Source: Zygnema cylindricum (taxonomy: Eukaryota > Streptophyta > Zygnematophyceae > Zygnematales > Zygnemataceae). Taken from it: a DNA stretch of 36,258 bases. The DNA lies in assembly GCA_037447655.1 (NCBI GenBank), contig JBBHKE010000259.1, positions 95,801 through 132,058 of the forward strand, written 5' to 3'. Below the pieces are notes generated by a model that saw only the letters and a list, made by a program, of their open reading frames with translations, was not told the DNA's origin and ran no database searches. A program made the translations under genes and the position numbers. Shown piece after piece: positions 11,601 through 21,384 of the stretch. Every line of letters begins with the position of its first letter. Position 1 is the stretch's first letter.

Positions 11601-14600
11601 GTATATGTGTATGTATGTATATATATGTATGTATGTATGTATATATATATCTTTTCTCATGAACGCAGCATCAGAAAAGCGTGATGAGTACCGCTCCTCT
11701 CTCATGATACTCTTTTTTTGTTTTTTTTGTGTTACAGCATCAGAAAAGCCTTTGTCGTGGGAAGTGAGAGTGAAAATTGCGTTGGGTGCGGCGAAGGGCC
11801 TCGCCTACTTACATGAAGGAACCGATCGACAAGTTATTTTTCGAGATTTGAAAGCGGGAAATATTTTATTAGATCATGTGGGTACATTGGCCCTAGCTGA
11901 TGTCAGTAGTGTTTCAATGATGTCACCAATTTCAATTGTGAATAGACGATTAGTTTTCAATTTGTGGATTATTGTACGATCGACATTTCTGATTTTGTGT
12001 TGTTTTTTGTCTGAATGGAGTATAGTTTTGGCTGTGGTTTATGCTTGTTGTCAATCACCTTCCCCTCCTTTTTTGAACAATTTTTTTAATCAAAGTTTTG
12101 AAATAACGTTTTGAACAAATTTCTAAACAAAGTTTTATAAGGATTTCATCACAGCTTCAAAGGATATTCCCTCTTTGCAGAATGTTTCGTCTGCTCTGCA
12201 CATGGATTATTGTTGAACAAACCCATTTTTTACGTTTGTTATAATGCACAATTGTTGGACAGTTGTTCCATTGCTCTTTGTTTTTCTTAAGGAGAGTTTT
12301 AAATGTCCTATTAGTAAGAAAAAAATATAGTTAAATGGGAGGCTCTTGTTTTTTCTTCTCCTGCACATTTTGCCTTTCATTTTCCCTTTTTTACTGTACA
12401 TTTCTCTGACATCTTTTGAATCTTTTTCCCTTTTCCCGGACGTTTTCCTGACAAGGTCCATTAATGCACAGTTTTCCAAGATCATTTTCTTTGACAATAC
12501 AATTTTTTTCAGCAGTAACAGTTTTTTTCGACAATATATTGACAATTCTTTTTCTGGTTTGAAACTCTGTGGTTTAATTCAGGACTATACTGCAAAACTT
12601 TCTGATTTTGGGCTTGCAAAAGACGGTCCTGCTGGAGATAAAACGCACGTTTCAACAAAAGTTGTCGGGACTCATGGTTATACTGCACCGGAATACATGT
12701 CAACTGGTGAGTTAGTAATTTTTTTTCTCTTACAAGTTTTTTTTGGGCAAATGAGTCACAAGAGAAATGGTGGAAAGATGATCGTTTGGGTTTTTGCTAG
12801 GAAAAGGGTGTTATCGAAGAGTATTATTATTTATACTTATCGAAGAGTGTTATTAAAGAGTATTATCGAAGATATTTGGGAATGGGGAAGTTCCTTCTCC
12901 AAGTGATGTCGTAGGAAGTGATGTAAATATGTAGGTTACCAGAGAATTGTGGTATTTGGTCAATGTATCTGTTAAATATGGGAGAGACCTAAGTCAAGTC
13001 AGGAAACCTATATTTATTTTTCAGTTGACCGTCTAGGTCAATGTATTTAATAGATATAGGGAAGATCTGAGATAGAAATCAACGTTGTCGTTTTTCCACA
13101 AAGTATATTGCCTTTTTAGGAAAGCATACAAAAACGGAATATCCAACCATGCAGTGAACTGCAACACTGATTAGTTTAGGAGATAGACCTACGCCCTTTT
13201 GATGACCGGTTTTTGGCCAAAAATTTGGTCCTACTGTAATTCGACAGCCAATTGACAATTTTGAACTGTAGAATTTATAAGTGAAAATAGTTGTGTTCTT
13301 TTGCTAAGTTTCGCAATCGTAACAGTTTAAGATTTCAGATTTCCATTCGAAGAATATAAGAGGAAGCAGTTTGCGAGTTCTTGAAATGATAGAATGAGCA
13401 TCTTTCCTCTTTCCTCTTTTTGCTTTTTGTTCGGTGATTGTTTCCATGATTGAGTTTTGGAGAAATTTCTTGAACATTATCGGGTGTTCTTCCGTCTTTA
13501 TTTCTGTTCGATAGTAGTTTGCGATTTTATTTTTGTTCGGATACAATGAATGGAAGATAAGCAAGGCTTCCAATTGTTTCTTAAATAGTAGCAAAGAGTA
13601 CCAAAGTCTCTGACATCTTCATTACTTGTTTCCAGTTTTTCAAGGACAATTTTTCGTAATGAAGCTTTACATTATTCGCAAGGTATAAGCAAAAGTTGAG
13701 GTGACAATTAAAACGACAGAAGAACATATTTTTTGCCCTTTCTGTTTTCCCTTCTTTCCTAAACAAATATGTGTAACATACTTCTATCAACTTATGTTGG
13801 TATTCTTATATTCATCGGCAGTTGTTTTACCCACTGGATCAAATGTTTGATTTGTCATTTATTGCAATCAATCGACATCCATACAAGAAACACCCCACCC
13901 ATTTTATCCATGTTTTTCGTCCATCCACACTAATTACCTTCACAGGGTATAGTTTGTTTGCGGAGGGGGTGAAGGGAGAGCTTTGGTTGATAGTGGATCT
14001 CCAGTGAAGTTAAAATGGGGGTTTTACTGGTGAACAAAATTTCTGGTTTTGCCAGAGGTTATCGGTCAATGACTGGAGAAGTATCGGTTTTAGGCTGGAT
14101 GATCATCTTGTTATCTCATCTGTCAGTAAATGGGTCATCGCCTGTTTCTTAAGCTGATGGATAATCCTATGGATACCTCTAACTGGCCGTAGGAATATCG
14201 AATTTCAGCTTCTGTCATTGATATTGATATACAGATTTTTTCAAGCCATTGATAGGCAATCTATTGTTCGATGTAGTGATATTGTGGTTCCAATATCGTT
14301 ATCAATATTGATACTGCCCTTTTGCACGCCACCGATAAGCAAATTTTAATTCGCTTTAATGATCATGATTTAATTCTCGTTATTGATATCAATAACGACC
14401 TTTTACAAGCCAGACATAAGCAATCTGTTGTTTGAGGTAGTCACATTGGAATTCCCTTTTTCTAATCGATATCTTTATCGACCTGTACAAGCCATGGATA
14501 AGCAATCTGTAATTTATTAGATTGTTGTGAGGTCGCAATTCAATTGTTCTCATTGCCATCGCTATCGATAATCAAATGTCGGAGCTCTGATGTTGAATAT

Positions 14601-15086
14601 CGAATGTCGATATCGACTATCAGCTAACGAATAACAAACTCCTAGTTTTTGATTTTCGAACCTCAAATATCGCCCTTTACAAGCCACGCATAAGCCACAC
14701 TAATTACGGTAAGTGGCTGTGCTGATGCAGGCCATCTGACTGCCAAGAGTGACGTCTACGCCTTTGGGGTGGTCATGTTGGAGCTTCTCTGTGGGAGAAG
14801 AGCCGTGGATATGGACCGCCCCACAAAGGAACAAAGTTTGGTCCATTGGATGAGAGATAGGTTCGAAGAGAAGAAAGGTCTCTCGTACATTATTGACCCG
14901 AATTTAGAGGGAAGGTATCCATATAGAGGAGCTCTTAACTTTCTCGATTCAGCTCAATGCTGTCTCCTGGATCCGAGGTCACGTCCCACTATGTGTGACA
15001 TGGTACAAACTTTGAGAGCCGTCCAGGAGTATACGGTTATGGATGGATATAAGTACCAGGAAAGGCTAGTAAGGACAGATAGTTGA
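9603..15086 (+). CDS. RLCK-VII/PBS1-like receptor-like cytoplasmic kinase, isoform with terminal exon 6a
   Basis: Six exons: 9603-9651, 10549-10782, 11268-11399, 11738-11877, 12583-12706 and 14731-15086. These sum to 1035 bases (344 residues). The start MGCYPSK gives Gly2 for N-myristoylation and Cys3 for palmitoylation, as in PBS1-type membrane-tethered kinases. Kinase landmarks in order: [13 protein letters not shown], glycine loop [16 protein letters not shown] lysine, helix-C Glu in [19 protein letters not shown], catalytic loop [17 protein letters not shown] in [15 protein letters not shown] in [12 protein letters not shown], then DVYAFGVV and SRP in exon 6a. The catalytic residues look intact. 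Introns 2-5 are supported by exact phase matches, with donors such as gtgagt. The exon 1 to 2 junction is uncertain: acceptor cgaccgag|aa at 10547-10548 fits phase 1, but an acceptor farther upstream would add a Ser/Pro-rich linker. The known family role is relay from receptor kinases in immunity or development; the role here is inferred. Confidence 0.85.
10325..10392. repeat. (CCCTCT)n array in kinase intron 1
   Basis: About ten CCCTCT units lie some 160 bases before the proposed exon 2 acceptor. The translated SPSPSPSP frame through it probably reflects the repeat rather than protein. Confidence 0.85.
10796..10870. repeat. G-rich tract just after the exon 2 donor
   Basis: A run of about 20 G is flanked by GGAGGGA repeats, starting some 15 bases inside intron 2. 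G-runs at this position could fold as a quadruplex in RNA; no function is shown. Confidence 0.7.
11168..11260. repeat. CT-rich tract at the exon 3 acceptor
   Basis: CTCTCC and CCTCTC units run almost to the splice site (acceptor cagacag|aa at 11267). The array therefore serves as the polypyrimidine tract of intron 2. Confidence 0.8.
11553..11650. repeat. (AC)n-(AT)n-(GTAT)n compound microsatellite in intron 3
   Basis: An AC run passes into AT and GTAT units and ends just before the first of two duplicated acceptor sequences. Confidence 0.95.
11666..11749 (+). other. Duplicated 3' splice-site sequence at kinase exon 4
   Basis: The 15-mer cagcatcagaaaagc occurs at 11666-11680 and again at 11735-11749, exactly 69 bases apart. 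The second copy holds the acceptor used in the gene model (exon 4 from 11738). If the first were used (from 11669), the frame stays open and 23 residues would be added before the PSEKPLSW segment. Confidence 0.7.
11878..12582 (+). other. Kinase intron 4
   Basis: It runs from cat|gtgggt to ttaattcag|gac, phase 0 on both sides, and separates the catalytic loop from the DFG segment. It is T-rich. I see no exon or repeat of note in it. Confidence 0.8.
12707..14730 (+). other. Kinase intron 5, 2.0 kb before exon 6a
   Basis: The donor is actg|gtgagt. The acceptor for 6a is gctgatgcag|gcc. The interior is AT-rich with no coding signal. From about 14230 it holds a diverged repeat (listed separately). 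A strong donor-like GTAAGT lies at 14709-14714, only 16 bases before the acceptor AG. Confidence 0.75.
14230..14710. repeat. Diverged repeat with AAGCCA...ATAAGCAATCTG core, upstream of exon 6a
   Basis: Five passages share a core: caagccattgataggcaatc, cacgccaccgataagcaaat, caagccagacataagcaatc, caagccatggataagcaatc and caagccacgcataagccaca. They are spaced roughly 60-190 bases apart and interleaved with ATATCGATATT-type words. The last copy ends about 30 bases before the exon 6a acceptor. Confidence 0.65.
14731..15086 (+). CDS. Kinase terminal exon 6a (C-lobe subdomains IX-XI)
   Basis: The exon enters in phase 1 after gctgatgcag and encodes [20 protein letters not shown] through an SRPTM motif, finishing with a short tail ([16 protein letters not shown]) and TGA. 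It supplies the helix-F Asp (SDVYAFG) and helix-I Arg, so the kinase domain is complete only with this exon or with 6b. It is about 75% identical to 6b over 105 residues by my hand count (79 identities), with many silent differences. An AATAAA follows at 15681-15686, before 6b. Confidence 0.9.
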
Positions 15087-15680
15087 CCGATTTCTGGGGC
15101 ATTGTAGAGTGGGGTTTTTTTAATTTATGTTTTCTGTGAGAAGAAAAGGGAGAGGGAGAAGATTTTGGATGAGAGGAACGGTTGAGAGCTTTGAGGAGAT
15201 GGGCTGAGATTTCGAAGGTTTGGGAGGAGGTTGAAAAGCTTGCTGGATATAAGTTACGAGAAGGTCTTTGGAAAGATTTTCCAACAGTTTCCTTATTGGA
15301 TGTAGTTTTTCCAGTCTCTCCGTTAAAGCTGTTTACATTGAATGTATGGACATCGACATATTCTTTCATCGACTTCCTCCGTTAAGTGGATCATTTGTTT
15401 TAGGCAAAGAGCACATTGTTGTTATTTTTTATCCACTTCGTTTGTGGGTGGAGCTTCGTTGAAGTGGTCGAATATTTATTATTTACATATCATATTGCCT
15501 AGAAACATTGGCCTTTTAGTTTATTTAGAAAGGATTTGTAATAATACTAAGGATGGCGATTATGGCGTTTTTTTATTGGGCTCGTGGGTAAGATTATATG
15601 TACCTCAACACGGGTTATATTGGTTTTGTAACTTTCTGTTTTCCTTGTTTTGAAAATAATTAATTATTAAAAAATGGTGG

Positions 15681-15686
15681 AATAAA
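15681..15686 (+). terminator. Candidate poly(A) signal for the 6a isoform
   Basis: AATAAA about 595 bases after the 6a stop and 1.1 kb before exon 6b, which would allow 6a transcripts to end before 6b. Plant signals are loose, so this is suggestive only. Confidence 0.35.
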
Positions 15687-16189
15687 ATGTCTTTCAGATA
15701 TTCTGAGATAACTCCGATTCTGTGGAATGAAATGTTAAGAACTTTGGCAAATGTTTTGAGGTTTGTCCTATATTTGTTCTTTCATTTGCACCTTGAAAAT
15801 ATAAAAGCAAGTTTATAATAAGTTCTGTGGTTTTCAAAATGGGTTTTGAAATTGGTAACCTTATTAGCATATCCAATTTGTCGGAATAGAATTTAGCAAA
15901 TATCTTGTTTAAATAAGTCTTTTAAATTATCGTATGTAGTCCAATTTGATTTGATGGATTGATGTTTAACGCTTAAAGAGCTTTCGTTTTACTATTTTTT
16001 TGAGATGTTTATATTTATGAACAAATTAATGTATTAGCTTAAGAATTTTTGGTTCTTATTAGATAGATGGATGGGTGGATGCGATTATCAAGTTTTTTCA
16101 ATTCTGTTTGGGTGGGATTATTCTATTATTTTCTGTTGATGTTGCTCTATTTTGGTTTCTTTATTTTGGTTCCAGAATAATTGTTGTGT

Positions 16190-16800
16190 TTTGATTGTGG
16201 GAATTTTTGATCTCTTGATTCTGTTTGGACGAGATTGCTCTATTCTGATAACTTTATTTTAGCTTTCACTTGCTCGAATTTGAAGGGACAGGAATGCTGT
16301 GTTCCTATTGGAAGGAGTTTCGTGTTTTGATGAATTTTATCACTTTTTGATTCTTGCAATCTACCAAGTCAATGAAAATAGTTTTGTGTTTTGATGAATT
16401 TTGTCACCTTTAGAATGGCACCATTCTGGTAATACTGTCACTTTTAGAATGCTCTATTCTGATTTGTCGGGATTCTTTTAATTTTTGACATTGTTCCATT
16501 CTGATAAGACAATTTCAGGTTTAAATTGCTCGCTCTTAATTGGTCGGATTTCCTTAGTTCTTGTCAATGTCAGCTGTATAACAGTTCTTCGATGCTGATT
16601 GGTCAGGATTCCTCGGTTCTTGAATTACTCCTGTATGAGGAGATAATCCCAGAATTGCTCGATTCTGATTGGTCAGATTTTTTTTTAATCTTTGACATTG
16701 TTACAACATTTTCAATTTCATTCATTTATTTTTGAAAAACAATGACAGTTTTGAAAAACAATGTCCATTTTAAATTGCTCGATTCTGATTGGACGGGAAA
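16190..16800. repeat. Diverged repeat with TTGCTCGATTCTGATTGG core, upstream of exon 6b
   Basis: The phrase attgctcgattctgattgg, usually followed by wcgggattc, recurs in exact or diverged form about eight times. Clear copies are near 16225, 16450, 16530, 16590, 16655 and 16775. The last begins about 45 bases before the exon 6b acceptor. Confidence 0.7.
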
Positions 16801-16819
16801 TTCTTCGGGCCAATGACAG

Positions 16820-17322
16820 GACATCTGACGGCCAAAAGTGACGTCTACGCTTTCGGAGTCGTCTTATTAGAGCTTCTATGTGGGAGGAGAGCTGTGGATA
16901 TGGACCGACCAGCAAAGGAAAGGAGTTTAGTACATTGGGTGAGAGAGAGATACTCAGATAGACGAAGTCTTCCCAGTATTATCGATCCGAGGCTCGAGGG
17001 AAGATATCCAATGAAAGGAGCCCAAAAATTTGTCTTTTCTGCCCAATGTTGTCTTTTGGACGCCCGGTCGAGACCACATATGAGTGATATGGTGAAAACG
17101 TTAAAGGCGGTACAAGAATTGACGGTGATGGACGAAGAGGGAGGCTCGGAGTGGGGGGAGGAGGGAGGGAGGAGGAGAGGAGGGAGTTCTCCGTACAGAT
17201 CGAGACCGTTGTTAAACGGGGAAGTTCTGTCTCCTCGACTGGTAAACGGGCAGGAAGTGGATGTGGAGGGAGAGAGAGAGGGAGAGGGAGAGGGAGGGAT
17301 GGGGAGGGGAGGGAAATATTAG
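16820..17322 (+). CDS. Kinase terminal exon 6b (alternative C-lobe with extended tail)
   Basis: The exon enters in phase 1 after ccaatgacag, exactly like 6a, and encodes the same segment with variant residues ([20 protein letters not shown] to SRPHM). Joined to exons 1-5 it gives 1182 bases, 393 residues. The kinase part ends near LTVMDEE. About 60 further residues follow, rich in Gly, Glu and Arg, with a less repetitive stretch (SSPYRSRPLLNGEVLSPRL) and then a GEGEG run encoded by the GA hexamer array. The acceptor has a poor pyrimidine tract, unlike that of exon 3. The DVYAFG and SRP landmarks are intact, so this does not look like a decayed copy. Confidence 0.85.
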
Positions 17323-18130
17323 AGGCAGAAGAGGGAAAGGGAAGGAGAGGAAATGGTTAGTGGGAAGGAGAGTGAGAGGGGAGGGAGAGGGGAGAGAGTG
17401 CGAAGGGAGAGACAAGTGATAGGGAGGGGAGGAAAGGGGGAAGTGAAGGAGAGGGGAGGAAAAGATCAGAGATAGAGGAGAGGAAAATAATACAGGGAGA
17501 TGGAGAAAGCACGTAAAAATTAAGGAGAGGGGAGAGGAGTGAGAGGGGAAGAGAAGGGATGGAACCGGAGAGACAAAAGACATCTGATAGAGTGACTACG
17601 AGAAGAGTGAGAGGGAGGGCAAAACGAGGACAGCGGGCGGGGGAGGAGGGAGAGATGAAGGGACAAAAACAAGGGGAGTGAGGAAGAGAGAGGGAGACAC
17701 AGGGAAATTGGAAATCTTGGAGAAAGAGGGAGAGAGGGAGAGAGAAGAGTGAGAGAGAGAGAAAGAAGGGCGATGGGGAAATAGAAAGAAGATACAGGAA
17801 CGCGAGACAAAGAAAAGACAAAATGTGGGTAAGGAGGAGAGAGGGAACGAGAAAGCGGAGATATTTCCACTGAGCGATCCAAAAGGAGGCAAATCCATGC
17901 CCTTCCCATTGCAAAGCAGGGAACCGAATAAAACGTTGAATCCGGGCAGCAGTCGCGCCTACCGAATCTCCGTGAGGAACGTCGAATTTCGGCGCGTGAT
18001 CTGGAAGTAGTCGTCCACATAGCCGAGTGGGCCCGGCATGGCTTCACACGTGCGGAAGTTTAAGGGGAAAATGGGAGAGGAGAGGGAGAGGAGAGGGAGA
18101 CGAGGGAGAGAGAGAGTAGAAATGTGAGGA
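17323..18130. repeat. GA-rich region after the kinase
   Basis: GGGAGAG-type units continue from the end of exon 6b to about 17830 and recur at 18060-18117. Long minus-strand Ser/Leu/Pro open frames here are translations of the repeat and are not genes. Confidence 0.8.
17927..17932 (+). terminator. Candidate poly(A) signal for the 6b isoform
   Basis: AATAAA 605 bases after the 6b stop. Suggestive only. Confidence 0.3.
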
Positions 18131-19210
18131 CAAAAGAAGGACGATCGAGGGGTTTCAAGAGTAAAAAAATAGAGCAAAAAAAAATTGGCAAAACAGATCC
18201 ACGTGGGCCATTGGATTTTGACACGTGAAATTTCTACCAATAAGAATTCCTTTCAGAATTACAGTTGTCAGAAATTTTGTCTCCCAGAGGCACTGTACGG
18301 ACGTTCTGTAACAGGGTAATTGTACAAAATAGATTTTTGGTCGGTGATTTGGTGTTTGCATGACATTTGTCACTTTTAGCTGGTTTTGGCTCTGACGTTG
18401 TTGATTCGTACATAATGGAGTCTGATACTGTTTGCGATACGGACTAATTAATTCTGGCGCGTGTGAAGGCAGGTGGGACTTGGACAGGAAAGAAAATGAG
18501 AATCGGAAATCGGGGACGTCCAATGGTGAGGGCAATTTTTCATCGGACGGCTCTACTGATTCTGGTTGTCGTTTGTCGGTTGTCGACGGATTTGGCGGTT
18601 TCGCTAAAGAACAATCGACAAGTTCTGATTGGTGTACGTTTCGAGCCTGTCGGTCTCTCGCTATGATCATTAGCGTGGGGACAAAAGTGTCGGAAATCTG
18701 GACCGTTAAATTTGCGTGGACTCCCAAAGATGATAATATAGAGATATTCAAAAAACATGGTAAGATACACATTTTCCTGGGATTGCGACAGGAGATCTGT
18801 ATCAGCATCAAGCAAATAAGAATCTGGAGCGTCCAGTATCAGCGAACGCCTCAGATCTCACCTAAAATTCAGGCTTCAAAAGTATTAGCGAGGATTAACC
18901 GGCAATTCGGGCTAACCAGCCGGCTGCCTATTTCTGTGGTAGGAATGATTTCCAGTCCGTATCTTATCACGTCAGAATAAAACAAATAAACGGGGAACAT
19001 ATGAGGCCAAGGGATGAGATATTCCAATGGCCGTTACAAAACTATAGTACATATTTTTGTTAGTTTGTCGGACCTGCGGCGACTCATCTTGACGCACCAC
19101 ACTGAAGGACGGTCGAAGGACAAAATTACTCGGATAACGACAAGAATGCTGTTCAACGGATAGAGGCCATGGCCGGCCGAGACTTTCACCCCGTGGTTCT
19201 CCCTGGACGG
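18131..19210. other. Intergenic, no gene supported
   Basis: Two long overlapping frames on opposite strands (182 residues at 18432-18980 plus, 218 residues at 18155-18811 minus) have no recognisable domain, repeat or splice context. G-box words occur at about 18199 and 18222. I do not call a gene. Confidence 0.45.
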
Positions 19211-19212
19211 TA

Positions 19213-19412
19213 CACCGTGAATCGCTATTAGCCCTTATGTACGCTATATCGGCACCCCAAAATTTTGACATTGATACCTTAAATATAATAAATTATACCA
19301 TTTAAGGAAGTGGACTATAATCTGCCACGTCTCCTGGCACTAAATTAGAATGAATGATGCTAATTTTTTCTTTACACTAATAATTTATATACGGTAATAA
19401 CGATTAAAGGTG
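19213..19412. mobile_element. MITE copy 1, ~200 bp
   Basis: It begins CACCGTGAATCGCTATTAG and ends with the imperfect inverse TAATAACGATTAAAGGTG. The interior (aatctgccacgtctc, actaaatta) closely matches copy 2, which lies 36 bases away. TA precedes the left end; AA follows the right end. Confidence 0.75.
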
Positions 19413-19448
19413 AAGACGTCGCGCGATATTGTTGGGTTTTGTCAGGTA

Positions 19449-19646
19449 CACCGCCAATCGCTATTAGAGTATATAACGCTAATTCGGTGCCCCTAAATTT
19501 TGACCCCAAAACCTGAAATATAATTAATAACGTTATTTAAGGACGTGGACAATAATCTGCCACGTCTCACGTACTAAATTAAAATCAATAACGCTAATTT
19601 TTTTTTGACGCTATTTAATCCTTGACTCTAATAGCGATTGGCGGTG
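19449..19646. mobile_element. MITE copy 2, 198 bp with perfect terminal inverted repeats
   Basis: The first 22 bases (19449-19470, starting CACCGCCAATCGCTATTAG) are the exact reverse complement of the last 22 (19625-19646). There is no coding capacity, so it would be non-autonomous. The flanking dinucleotides are TA and TT, compatible with an old TA target duplication. It is the clearest member of a family with relatives at 19213, 22040, 29310 and 29440. Confidence 0.85.
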
Positions 19647-19961
19647 TTGAGCAGAGTAATTCCAAAAAATGCCTTGTATTTTGGAGTACTGACGGCCAGG
19701 AACAGGCCAACAAATGGAGACGCGGATTCGCAAACCTGATTGAGCATGCTCCGTAGAACATGACATCATCTACATTGTCGCGATTATAAGTAAAGAGCTT
19801 CGCCAATGATGAGCGTAGTTGTAAAATGCGGTATGAAAAAAAAGTATTATATGGAAACCAAAGTTCTCGAAGAAGATGCGCTTTGCCTTCACGTATCCTA
19901 TCCAGTCGACGTGAAATGGCATCAAAATTTCAAGACCCCTGCAAAAACAAAAATCCATACG

Positions 19962-20063
19962 GAACGAAAAAGGACAAAACTAAACAAATTGTGTACTTTT
20001 CTTTGTCGTATTGAACGCAAACGGACAAAACATAGCGAATTATGAACTTTTCTTTGTCCTTGG
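19962..20063. repeat. Tandem repeat, two units of 51 bp
   Basis: gaacgaaaaaggacaaaac... at 19962 is followed by gaacgcaaacggacaaaac... at 20013. Both units end in cttttctttgtc. They are diverged but clearly paired. Confidence 0.7.
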
Positions 20064-20460
20064 GAATCATATGAAACTTTTCGATAAATACGGCACGTGC
20101 GAATATATGTTCCTATTTGTTTATCGACAATACCTAGCTTTAAAACACTTCACGCATGTGCTTTAAACATAAGGTTGAAGATGACGTTTTTTGTTTTGGA
20201 AGTAGGTCGAAAAAACACAAGACGACCAATTTTCGTACATCCTAAGTTCGATGATGACGTAAATTGTACTTTACAAATTTGCGATTCCTTCGTACGGTTG
20301 CAACTTAGGCAGTACGACGCTAAGTTTTACAGGAAAACAACAGAAAAAAAAAACCCTTACTTATGCACATGGGGACATACCCAAAGTTTTGAAAAGCATT
20401 CGGACAAAAAAAAAATTGTGAGTTTTGAGGTGTTTTTTATTTAAACTGTCACAATTGGGC

Positions 20461-20610
20461 AATTGGACGGTCGCTGATCAAAGTAGCTATCCAAGAAAAT
20501 AACATGAAAAGCTCATAACACAACTTACGATAGAACTATCGTCAGATTTGGACGATCGGACGGTAGCTGATCAATGTAGCGATTTACGAAGATCACATGT
20601 GTCAAGCGTG
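20461..20610. repeat. Diverged direct repeat, period 93 bp
   Basis: ggacggtcgctgatcaaagt at 20465 and ggacggtagctgatcaatgt at 20558 share the following gtagc and a downstream acatg. Confidence 0.6.
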
Positions 20611-20640
20611 CCTGTGAAACATAAAATGAGGGCCGGCGGT

Positions 20641-21384
20641 CCGAGAAAAGTTGCCCTGGTGCCCTAAAAACATCCCCAGAGGCTGATGCTCCCATGGAGA
20701 GTGGCCATGCCCATTTCAATTCCCATCCCTCTTAGAGATATGAATGCAAGACATCTAAGAAGGTTAGGAAAGAAAAGCACATGAATGCATGGGGACGTGA
20801 GAAAAGATAACCACTCCCCCCTCTGGTTGGGAATAGGTGGGTGGGACTTGATTTCTTGGCTGAGATCCCAATTTAGTGCTGATCCGCCGAAAGCCGAACA
20901 GATGCTACTCAAAACCCCTCTAAACTTCCAAGAGATGCCAAAAATCCCCTCAGACCTCAATACCTCCAGAGCAAAAAAGGACCCTCAACAAGTACACAGA
21001 TGAACTTCCACGCAGAAATATAATAAACAATCAAAATAATAGGCAGTTTCAGGTTTAACAATATCAACTTGCCCCAAAAAATAGAATATAAGGTGTAGTT
21101 ATGAAGAATGGCAAGGCAAACTCAACATACCCCGACAATAAACGATGACAAAGAGCAGAGACGAACTCCCCCCTCAATGGTACCGTAACCAGGTAAGATC
21201 TTCCTTAACCTCTCGAGTTCCGCGGCTCGGATCCTGCAAGACTCTTCTCAGTTTCAAGCAGCAAAATGCCAAAATCGTCCAAAAGAAGGGATAGTGCCAA
21301 CTACCCGCCCGAACTACGATTCCCACAAAAAGACATATTCCAAAACACAGATGGCAACAAAGTCCAAGCATGCAAGCCAAAAAA
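20641..21384. other. Unassigned segment of different base composition
   Basis: From about 20640 the sequence loses the GTAC/AT-rich character of its surroundings and is richer in C and G. A 98-residue minus-strand frame (20664-20960) has no recognised domain. It may be a fragment of an insertion, possibly linked to the repeat at 21385-21690. I cannot assign it. Confidence 0.35.

Larger units (their letters stand above)
15087..16819 (+). other. DNA between the two terminal kinase exons
   Basis: If 6a is used this is 3' UTR and flank; if 6b is used it is the distal part of intron 5. It is T-rich, contains a candidate poly(A) signal and a diverged repeat described separately, and shows no additional kinase-like exon. 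Confidence 0.7.
19648..20640. other. Intergenic with two short duplications, no gene supported
   Basis: The open frames are under 120 residues and without domains. Two local direct repeats (19962-20063 and 20461-20610) are listed separately. Confidence 0.5.

Noticed and set aside
15087-16819. A second complete kinase gene behind exon 6b
   Set aside because: No additional copies of exons 1-5 (glycine loop, HRD-type loop or DFG) occur between 15087 and 16819; only the last exon is duplicated.
12707-16819. Dscam-like docking/selector base pairing between intron 5 and the repeat before 6b
   Set aside because: No complement of the ATTCTGATTGG core was found by eye in intron 5; kept only as a computation to run.
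17212-18047. Long minus-strand Ser/Leu/Pro frames
   Set aside because: They are antisense translations of exon 6b and the GA-rich array.
18432-18980. 182-residue plus-strand frame
   Set aside because: No recognisable domain and a longer rival on the opposite strand at 18155-18811; coding status cannot be supported.
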